A DNA stretch of 28,842 nucleotides from JAKAGE01 sp035541415 (GTDB lineage: Bacteria; Patescibacteriota; Minisyncoccia; UBA6257; 2-01-FULL-56-20), in NCBI GenBank assembly GCA_035541415.1, contig DATKNI010000019.1, positions 1-28,842 of the forward strand, given 5' to 3'. This document shows positions 20,674-26,610 of this stretch, piece by piece. The translations under genes were made by a program, and so were the position numbers. A model generated the notes under the pieces. That model worked only from the letters and a program-made list of their open reading frames with translations, did no database searches and was not told the origin of the DNA. Every line of letters starts with the position of its first letter. The first letter of the stretch is position 1.

Positions 20674-22576
20674 GTCGCTCATCCAAAACGGCGTAAAGCG
20701 CATTGAGGAATCGCAATTTCCCGACGGCAGCTTCCCGACATTCTCGAGCCCGTCGCGGGATGATTTTGCGTCCAGCCTTTTGCATCGGACCACGTTTTCC
20801 GCGTCAACGATCCTCGCGTGCCTTGCGTCGTGCAAAGATGCTTTCACCATAAGAAATCGCATCGCGCATTTTCTCCTCCGAGAAAAGGGTCCGCATTGGT
20901 CGTTCAATTATTGGCATCACGAAGCGCCGGAGCGGAATGAGATGCCCTATCCCGACGACCTCGACGACTCGTTCGGCGCGCTTTCCGCGCTCATCATGCA
21001 CGATCCGAGCGTTGCGAACGGCGAGATGCTTGCCGCCGTTGCTTCCATGCTCACGGCGGCGGAGGAACAAGAAGGCGGTCCGTATCGGACATGGCTCGTG
21101 GGCCCGCAAAGCGCGCCGGTGTGGCAGGATATTGATCCGGCGGTGAACGGCACGGTATATCATTTTCTCTCGCTCGTGGGCATCCGGCTTGCGCGGCTTG
21201 AAGAATATTTGGGCGGGACGATCAAGCGCGGTCTCATGACGTCGCCGTATTATCCGGGTTCGGTTCCCGTGATGTATTTCATCGCGCGATCGTATCGAGG
21301 AAGCGAGACGCCGACGCTTGCGGAAGCGCTTGCCGCCGCACTCCGCCGCGCCGAAACAAACGTGCTCGAACGGGCGATGATTATTACTTCGCTCGCGAAT
21401 CTCGGTCTCAAAGCCAGGATTCCGCGCAATGCCGTGCAGGCGTTTATCAAAGATATTGTGAGCGAAGGATGGCGCCCGCATGCGTTCTGCATTGATCCGG
21501 CGCGGGGCGGCAAAACGCACTATGCCGGATCATCGGCGCTCACGGCTGCATTCTGCATCGAAGCGCTCGAAAAAGTGATTGCCCCGCAAGCGGCGGGCGA
21601 GAGCAGCCGCGCAAGGCAATCATCCGTGCATGATAAAATCAGGCGGATTGCACGTACCACATGCAACAAGCTCCCCGAACATATCCGAAACGCTGCGCTT
21701 CGCGTGATCGATAAAACAAACGATGAAAAAATAACGACGCTTGCCTATGATTTTCGGAGCGTCCTCGCAAAAAGAGGGAAAACGATTCCGCTCGATCTTG
21801 CGAATCACCTTGCGCTCAGTAATCTTTACGGCTGGATGGCGTACGACATTTATGATGATTTTCTGGACGAAGAAGGCGATCCGGCGCTCCTCTCGGCGGC
21901 AAATTTTTTCTTGCGCGAACTGGCGGCGCTTTACCGGGAGCTCGATCGCAGCATTCCGGGCAGTTGGACATTATTCGAGACAACGCTCAACGCTATCGAT
22001 AATGCCAATGCGTGGGAGCAGGCGAATTGCCGCGTGCCGTCTCACGAGCGCGCCGTACTGCCGCGCCGCATTCCTGATTTTGGAGATTTTGGCATGCTTG
22101 CCGAGCGGAGTATCGGCCACGCGCTGGGGCCGCTCGTCGCCCTCATGCATCTCGGGCATCGCGCGCCGTCGCGAGAATACCAGGCCGTGCAGAAGTTCAT
22201 GAAACACTATATTATCGCACGCCAGCTCGATGATGATGCCCATGATTGGCCGGACGATCTGGTGCGAGGACAAATCAATGCCGTTGGCGCTATGGTGCTC
22301 AAAGAATGTGGCGCGAGCGATGGCTCGCTTCGCAAAACAATGCCGCAGCTCCAGCTCCAATTTTGGAAAACGACGATTGATCGCGTAGCGGCGATTATTT
22401 TTGAAAACATCACCATGGCTCGCGCCGCGCGAGCGTCGTCGCGCTTGCTCCGCGGCAGCAGTTTCCTTGAGTCGGCGCTTGCTTCGCTCGAGCGTTCGGC
22501 AAACCGTGCTATTTCCCAGCGGGACGAGATGCTCACATTTTTAAAGCACTATCAGCCGGAAAACGGTGCGAAGTAG
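20654..22576 (+). CDS. Bifunctional terpene cyclase / class I isoprenoid synthase-like protein
   Basis: 640 residues from TTG 20654; the frame is open further upstream, but that part lies inside the kinase gene. The N-terminal half resembles the alpha-alpha barrel of class II terpene cyclases and squalene-hopene cyclase: a QW-like repeat QFPDGSF (21-27) and the acid motif DLDD (102-105, matching DXDD) in PYPDDLDDSFGALSAL. The C-terminal half resembles a class I isoprenoid synthase: DDFLD (401-405, DDxxD) in AYDIYDDFLDEEGD and a second Asp-rich motif LDDDAHDWPDDLVRG (from 525). No signal peptide or membrane helix is visible. The product is unknown, and the motif assignments follow from family knowledge, not a search. 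Overlap with the kinase gene implies co-transcription and translational coupling. Confidence 0.78.
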   Translation: MKPALVRSLIQNGVKRIEESQFPDGSFPTFSSPSRDDFASSLLHRTTFSASTILACLASCKDAFTIRNRIAHFLLREKGPHWSFNYWHHEAPERNEMPYPDDLDDSFGALSALIMHDPSVANGEMLAAVASMLTAAEEQEGGPYRTWLVGPQSAPVWQDIDPAVNGTVYHFLSLVGIRLARLEEYLGGTIKRGLMTSPYYPGSVPVMYFIARSYRGSETPTLAEALAAALRRAETNVLERAMIITSLANLGLKARIPRNAVQAFIKDIVSEGWRPHAFCIDPARGGKTHYAGSSALTAAFCIEALEKVIAPQAAGESSRARQSSVHDKIRRIARTTCNKLPEHIRNAALRVIDKTNDEKITTLAYDFRSVLAKRGKTIPLDLANHLALSNLYGWMAYDIYDDFLDEEGDPALLSAANFFLRELAALYRELDRSIPGSWTLFETTLNAIDNANAWEQANCRVPSHERAVLPRRIPDFGDFGMLAERSIGHALGPLVALMHLGHRAPSREYQAVQKFMKHYIIARQLDDDAHDWPDDLVRGQINAVGAMVLKECGASDGSLRKTMPQLQLQFWKTTIDRVAAIIFENITMARAARASSRLLRGSSFLESALASLERSANRAISQRDEMLTFLKHYQPENGAK

Positions 22577-22583
22577 GAGAGAT

Positions 22584-22643
22584 TTGCGAAGGGCAAGCGG
22601 ATTTGCTATCGTCGAGCTAGAACATCCGAGATCGGGGAGGTGA
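22584..22643 (+). promoter_or_regulatory. Extended -10 promoter and RBS of the 49-aa gene
   Basis: TTGCGA (22584-22589), a 17-bp spacer and TATCGT (22607-22612) preceded by TGC, an extended -10. The leader ends in GGGGAGGTG, 4 nt before ATG 22647. Confidence 0.6.
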
Positions 22644-22646
22644 CGT

Positions 22647-22796
22647 ATGCGACGCCGGATTATCGATCTTTTCCTGGTCGGGCTGGGACTTGGGCTTATC
22701 CTGGCCGACGCGACAAGCGGATTATGGACGCTGCCATTCGAACGATATCGGGGCGTACCGCGCTCCAAAATTCGCAGGCACGCTTGGTTTAACTAG
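22647..22796 (+). CDS. 49-residue small membrane protein
   Basis: The frame runs from ATG 22647 to TAG 22794-22796: MRRRIIDLFLVGLGLGLILA, then DATSGLWTLPFERYRGV and a basic end PRSKIRRHAWFN. It has one hydrophobic helix with basic residues on both sides. The strong Shine-Dalgarno, the promoter upstream and the perfect terminator just after it make it a real gene despite its size. I recognise no family. It could be a single-pass membrane peptide or a toxin-like peptide; nothing in the sequence decides this. Confidence 0.65.
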   Translation: MRRRIIDLFLVGLGLGLILADATSGLWTLPFERYRGVPRSKIRRHAWFN

Positions 22797-22807
22797 TTAT
22801 GCGATGT

Positions 22808-22836
22808 ATCCGCGGACGCCAGTCCGCGGATTTTTT
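22808..22836 (+). terminator. Intrinsic terminator after the 49-aa gene
   Basis: ATCCGCGGAC-GCCA-GTCCGCGGAT, a perfect 10-bp stem, followed by TTTTT. Confidence 0.95.
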
Positions 22837-22917
22837 CGTCTTCAGGTGGCGAGCAGGAGAAGGTCTTCTCTAAATGCAAATTACTTGCAAAAATGAGTGT
22901 TATATTTCTCCGCGAGG

Positions 22918-22923
22918 TATAAT
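22918..22923 (+). promoter_or_regulatory. -10 box of the metal ABC operon, leaderless
   Basis: A perfect TATAAT ends 6 nt before ATG 22930. No -35 and no recognisable Zur- or MntR-type palindrome beside it. Confidence 0.5.
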
Positions 22924-22929
22924 GAATTT

Positions 22930-23859
22930 ATGTCAAAAACCGCGAAAACATTGGTTATTATAGCTTTCGTTATTGTTCTTGGCGTAATTGGGCTAGTCAC
23001 CTTCCATAGCAATCAGAGCCCGATCGGCCCTGCGCCCTCGGGGCCATTGCAGGTGGTTGCCGCAGAGAATTTTTGGGGGAGCATCGTTTCACAAATCGGA
23101 GGATCGCATGTGCACGTCTTGAGCATCGTGTCCGATCCGAATGCCGATCCGCACGAATATGAAAGCAATACCATGAACGCTCGCGCGGTCGCCGGAGCAA
23201 ATTATATCATCGAGAATGGCGCAGGATACGACAGTTGGATGGATAAACTTTTAGGCGCAAGCGCGAATCCGCACCGCACCGTGCTGAACGTTGCGACATT
23301 GCTCGGAAAACAGGATGGCGACAACCCGCATTTTTGGTATAACCCCGATTACGTGAACCAAGCGAGCGCCCAGATGGAAAGAGACCTTGCCGCCATCGAT
23401 CCCGCAAATGCCGCATATTACGAAGCACAATATACAACGCTTCAAGCCTCGCTTGCGGAATATCAAAATCGCATCGCTTCGATTAAGCGGCAATTCAGCG
23501 GAACGCCGGTGGCCGCCACGGAAGATATTTTTGCCTATCTCGCGCAAGCTGCCGGTTTGAACCTCATTTCGCCGCCAGCATTCATCCAGGCTGTTGCCGA
23601 AGGGAATGATCCTCCGGCAGCGAGCGTGGTCGAATTCGAAAATCAATTGAAAAGCAAGAGCGTGAAAATACTGGTCTATAACGAGCAAACGGTCACGCCG
23701 CTCACCGAGAACATCAAAGCCTTGGCCGCAGATCAGAACATTCCCGTCGTTGGAGTCACTGAAACCATCCAGCCGCCCGATGCATCTTTTGAAGAGTGGA
23801 TGAATGCTCAGTTATTAAATATAGAGAACGCACTCAACGCGCAAGCATTGGGACAATAG
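22930..23859 (+). CDS. Metal ABC transporter substrate-binding protein (ZnuA/TroA family)
   Basis: 309 residues from ATG 22930; an in-frame TTG at 22897 lies upstream of the -10 box. An N-terminal hydrophobic segment (residues 7-24, without a lipobox Cys) anchors or exports it. The cluster A-I signatures are VVAAENFWGSIVSQIGG, then DPNADPHEYES (first His ligand), GDNPHFWYNPDYV (second His), VAATEDIFAYLAQAAGL (where many homologues have His, here Glu/Asp), and LVYNEQTVTPLTENI. The ligand set fits Zn or Mn; the His-rich loop of many ZnuA proteins is missing. It is the first gene of a three-gene operon with the ATPase and permease. Confidence 0.93.
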   Translation: MSKTAKTLVIIAFVIVLGVIGLVTFHSNQSPIGPAPSGPLQVVAAENFWGSIVSQIGGSHVHVLSIVSDPNADPHEYESNTMNARAVAGANYIIENGAGYDSWMDKLLGASANPHRTVLNVATLLGKQDGDNPHFWYNPDYVNQASAQMERDLAAIDPANAAYYEAQYTTLQASLAEYQNRIASIKRQFSGTPVAATEDIFAYLAQAAGLNLISPPAFIQAVAEGNDPPAASVVEFENQLKSKSVKILVYNEQTVTPLTENIKALAADQNIPVVGVTETIQPPDASFEEWMNAQLLNIENALNAQALGQ

Positions 23860-23867
23860 CATAACCT

Positions 23868-24668
23868 ATGGATGCCGCTAATACCATCGTAACCGCTGCC
23901 AATCTTGCCGGAGGATATCCCATAAAGACCGTTTGGAAAGATGTAGATTTTTCGATCGGTCGCGGGGAATTTGTGGCGGTACTTGGGCCGAATGGATCCG
24001 GCAAGACAACTCTTTTCCGGCTTCTCTTAGGCCTTGAGCGCCCGCTTGCCGGATCGCTTTCTGTCCTTGGAAAGATGCCGCAGCGCGGCAACCCGCAGAT
24101 CGGGTATGTACCCCAGCGGCATCCCATCGACAGCGAAACAGAAATTGAAGCGCTTCAATTGGTTCGTCTCGGACTTGACGGGCATCACTGGGGAATAGGG
24201 TTCGGCAATCAGGGGACAGAGGAAGCGCACAAGGCGCTCCGGACTGTCGGCGCCGAAGAATTGGCGCACCGGCCTTTGGGGATGCTATCGGGCGGAGAAT
24301 TGCAGCGCATTTTTCTTGCGGAAGCGCTTGTCGGGAACCCCGAATTGCTGCTCCTCGACGAACCGCTTTCCAATCTCGACATGCGCCGCGAATCGAACTT
24401 TGTCCAGCTTATCAATAGCGTGGTGCGTTCACGCGGCGTCACCGTGCTCCTCATCGCCCACAATATTAATCCGTTGCTGCCGGTGCTCGACCGGGTGATC
24501 TATGTTGCGAACGGCCGCATCACGACGGGAAAGCCGTCGGATGTGCTCACGTCGAAGACACTCACGGATTTATACGGCATCCCGATCGAAGTCCTCAAAG
24601 ATTCGCGCGGCAGGATTGCCATCGTCGGCATGGACGAACCCTTAGCCGATCATCACCAGCATGGATAA
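23868..24668 (+). CDS. Metal ABC transporter ATP-binding protein (ZnuC family)
   Basis: 266 residues. It drives metal import with the adjacent permease and binding protein. Walker A is LGPNGSGKTTLFRLLLG, the Q-loop is IGYVPQRHPID, the ABC signature is LGMLSGGELQRIFLAEAL, Walker B is PELLLLDEPLSNLD and the switch His is in VLLIAHNINPLL. The C-terminal extension ends with MDEPLADHHQHG, whose three His could touch metal. It starts 8 nt after the binding-protein gene, and its end overlaps the permease start by 8 nt, indicating translational coupling. Confidence 0.95.
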   Translation: MDAANTIVTAANLAGGYPIKTVWKDVDFSIGRGEFVAVLGPNGSGKTTLFRLLLGLERPLAGSLSVLGKMPQRGNPQIGYVPQRHPIDSETEIEALQLVRLGLDGHHWGIGFGNQGTEEAHKALRTVGAEELAHRPLGMLSGGELQRIFLAEALVGNPELLLLDEPLSNLDMRRESNFVQLINSVVRSRGVTVLLIAHNINPLLPVLDRVIYVANGRITTGKPSDVLTSKTLTDLYGIPIEVLKDSRGRIAIVGMDEPLADHHQHG

Positions 24669-25524
24669 CGCCAATTTCAGCTTCAATATCATCGCCGATT
24701 TGCAGTTCATGTGGCAGTACGATTTTATGCGCCACGCTTTTGAGGCGGGAACCATCGTTGCGATCATCGCCGGCATCGTGGGGTACTTCGTGGTCTTGCG
24801 CCGTTCCTCGTTTGCCGCTCACGCCCTTTCCCATATTGGCTTCGCCGGTGCGGCGGGCGCGGTGCTCTTCGGCATCAATCCCATCATTGGATTGCTTGTT
24901 TTCACGAGCGGCGGCGGTATCGCTATGGCAACCCTCGGACGGAAAGCCGCGGAGCGCGATGTGCAAATCGGCACGGTGCTCGCTTTTATGCTCGGTCTCG
25001 GCGTCCTCTTTATCAGTTTGTATTCCGGCTATGCCACGGAGGCCTATTCATTACTCTTCGGAGAAATCCTGGGCATCAGCATGAGCGATGTTATCGTAAC
25101 GCTTGTCGCCGCAATAATATTGCTCGCCATAATCGGGGCTATCTATCGGCCGCTGCTTTTCACGTCGCTCGATGAAGACGTTGCCGAAGCGAAAGGCGTA
25201 TCCATCGTCATGATCGGCATTTTGTTCATGATTCTCATTGCCATCGCAACCTCGATGGCCGTGCAAGTCGTGGGCGTCTTGCTTATCTTCGCGCTCATGG
25301 TGACGCCTGCGGCGACGGCTCAACGTTTGGCGCGCCGGCCGGGGCAGGGGATCTTGATTTCCGTTCTCATAGCGCTTTTTGCGACATGGTTTGGACTGTT
25401 CATCTCGTTCTATGTCCCGTATCCGGTGAGCTTCTTCATCACGAGCACGACTTTCGTAATCTATCTCGCCACAAGATTCATTCGGCGGCCGCTTCCTAAT
25501 CTTGGGATTTCTGACGGAGCATAA
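24661..25524 (+). CDS. Metal ABC transporter permease (ABC-3, ZnuB family)
   Basis: 287 residues with about eight hydrophobic helices, typical of the ABC-3 permeases for Zn/Mn. FMRHAFEAGTIVAIIAGIVG is the usual start, and RRSSFAAHALSHIGFAGAAG contains the ATPase-coupling SHxGfaG loop. TSMAVQVVGVLLIFALMVTP is the conserved late helix, followed by AATAQRLARRP. The start codon lies inside the 3' end of the ATPase gene. A perfect 21-bp palindrome follows the stop. Confidence 0.95.
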   Translation: MDNANFSFNIIADLQFMWQYDFMRHAFEAGTIVAIIAGIVGYFVVLRRSSFAAHALSHIGFAGAAGAVLFGINPIIGLLVFTSGGGIAMATLGRKAAERDVQIGTVLAFMLGLGVLFISLYSGYATEAYSLLFGEILGISMSDVIVTLVAAIILLAIIGAIYRPLLFTSLDEDVAEAKGVSIVMIGILFMILIAIATSMAVQVVGVLLIFALMVTPAATAQRLARRPGQGILISVLIALFATWFGLFISFYVPYPVSFFITSTTFVIYLATRFIRRPLPNLGISDGA

Positions 25525-25529
25525 CCTTC

Positions 25530-25550
25530 TTTCCGAAAAATTTTCGGAAA
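25530..25550. repeat. Perfect 21-bp palindrome after the metal ABC operon
   Basis: TTTCCGAAAA-A-TTTTCGGAAA, 10-bp arms around a single base, starting 5 nt after the permease stop. The spacing is too tight for a good hairpin and no T-run follows, so it may be a protein-binding site rather than a terminator. Confidence 0.6.
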
Positions 25551-25564
25551 AGTCATCCACGAGT

Positions 25565-25652
25565 GAGCGGGTTAGTAGATGGTATTAGAACCTTTTTCGA
25601 AGAAAAACCCAGCAAAATGACGGTGCCGGAGTTTATGATCGAGAAATGTTGA
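25565..25652 (+). repeat. Conserved ~90-nt element, copy 1
   Basis: Begins GAGCGGGTTAGTAGATG, then TATTAGAACCTTTT. It ends ATGATCGAGA plus TGTTGA (25635-25652). Copy 2 at 26386-26475 matches at 31 of 32 positions in the first block, and the two end blocks are almost equally spaced. A TATAAT (25655-25660) follows and lies 11 nt before the DUF5674 ATG. Confidence 0.8.
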
Positions 25653-25654
25653 TG

Positions 25655-25660
25655 TATAAT
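25655..25660 (+). promoter_or_regulatory. -10 box of the DUF5674 gene
   Basis: TATAAT ends 11 nt before ATG 25672, directly after the conserved element. There is no Shine-Dalgarno. Confidence 0.45.
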
Positions 25661-25671
25661 GAAGCGAATCC

Positions 25672-26019
25672 ATGGAGATACTCATTGTGAAGGACTCGAT
25701 TTCAAAAGACAGTTTGCGAACAATCGCGAAAGGGCAATTTGGGAATCTGGTGAAGGTGGTAGTTGATGTCGGGCAGGGCATCATGGCGATAGGCGGTGAA
25801 CTTCATGCCGACGAAGAAGTCGTCCTTAGTGAAAAGGAACATTCAAAGCGCGAAAATACGTGGGGGATCAATATATATCCAGACAAGGATGGCGACGGCA
25901 TGATCGAGTTCGACTCGATGATCAACCTGAAACCCGCCTACGGGAACCGATCGCGTGGCGTCGAAGACGTTGCCATTCAGGAGAAGATAAAAAATATCGT
26001 CAGAAAATTAGTCGTGTGA
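25672..26019 (+). CDS. DUF5674 family protein
   Basis: 115 residues. The sequence fits the uncharacterised DUF5674 family, common in Patescibacteria and some cyanobacteria: MEILIVKDSISKDSLRTIA, then VVVDVGQGIMAIGGELHADE, NTWGINIYPDKDG, IEFDSMINLKP and GNRSRGVEDVAIQEKI. Conserved acidic and polar clusters (GGELHADEE, GNRSRGVED) suggest an active or binding site, but no activity is known to me. It ends in TGA, one nucleotide before the next start codon, so the two are translated together. Confidence 0.85.
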   Translation: MEILIVKDSISKDSLRTIAKGQFGNLVKVVVDVGQGIMAIGGELHADEEVVLSEKEHSKRENTWGINIYPDKDGDGMIEFDSMINLKPAYGNRSRGVEDVAIQEKIKNIVRKLVV

Positions 26020-26020
26020 T

Positions 26021-26356
26021 ATGCCAAATTTTATTCATAAAGAATTAGCTGCCGGGAAATGGTTTCAACTTCCGCTCATGGAACAGCTGGGGAATATAGG
26101 AAGCGAAGTTGGCAGGGCGTGCAAGTCTCAGGGTGGCGATGCGGCGCTGTACAACAGCGCAGTGGATCGGGCCCTTGACCTTTTTGACCTTACCCTTGCG
26201 GATCCTCGGTGGCGTGGCCGCTATGATGAAATCGCACGAGCGCGCGAACTTTTTTGCGATGCGGCATTTGATAATAACATCTATAAGACGACGCTTGCCG
26301 ACTTGGAGACATATTTTCTTCAGTTTGCCATAGCCGCGCAGATGGGGCGAAGGTAA
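26021..26356 (+). CDS. Conserved hypothetical helical protein, partner of the DUF5674 gene
   Basis: 111 residues, predicted all-helical. Motifs that look conserved are LPLMEQLGNIGSEVGRACKS, YNSAVDRALDLFDLTLADP, RYDEIARARELFCDAA and YKTTLADLETYFLQFAIAA. I have seen this pattern in Patescibacterial proteins without an assigned function and do not recognise a catalytic motif. It starts one nucleotide after the DUF5674 stop, indicating tight coupling and perhaps a complex. A two-gene toxin-antitoxin arrangement is possible by size and spacing only. Confidence 0.75.
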   Translation: MPNFIHKELAAGKWFQLPLMEQLGNIGSEVGRACKSQGGDAALYNSAVDRALDLFDLTLADPRWRGRYDEIARARELFCDAAFDNNIYKTTLADLETYFLQFAIAAQMGRR

Positions 26357-26385
26357 TTTTCTCCACCGCATAGCCCTTGATTTCG

Positions 26386-26475
26386 GAGCGGGTTAGTAGA
26401 TGCTATTAGAACCTTTTATATGCAAAAAGATCAGTGTTTTCAGGTTGCCAGTTTTTAATGATCGAGATTTGTTGA
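26386..26475 (+). repeat. Conserved ~90-nt element, copy 2
   Basis: Begins GAGCGGGTTAGTAGATG, then TATTAGAACCTTTT (26386-26417). It ends ATGATCGAGA (26458-26467) and TGTTGA (26470-26475). It follows the DUF5674 pair and lies 135 nt upstream of the radical SAM start, so the two copies bracket the pair as direct repeats. Confidence 0.8.
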
Positions 26476-26530
26476 GGAATAAAAAAGGTGGAGTATGGCT
26501 ATTACTATAATCTCGCCTCCCCCAGCAGAC

Positions 26531-26601
26531 TTGTCATTGCGATCATATCGTTGTATAACATGCACGAGAGTAGTACGTTGAAAACAGAAATTATCAGGAG
26601 G
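26531..26601 (+). promoter_or_regulatory. Promoter and Shine-Dalgarno of the radical SAM gene
   Basis: TTGTCA (26531-26536), a 17-bp spacer and TATAAC (26554-26559), then a leader of about 45 nt with AGGAGG at 26596-26601, 9 nt before GTG 26611. An ATG at 26560 is in frame but would begin right after the -10 hexamer. Confidence 0.6.
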
Positions 26602-26610
26602 TTAGGGAAA

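Noticed and set aside
20804..21520. Minus-strand open frame of 238 codons inside the terpene-like gene
   Set aside because: Arg-rich shadow with no motif; the plus-strand frame carries clear conserved motifs.
25565..26475. Direct repeats considered as integron attC sites or tRNA-derived att sites
   Set aside because: No GTTRRRY/RYYYAAC core pair in the right arrangement, no integrase, and no tRNA gene in the window.
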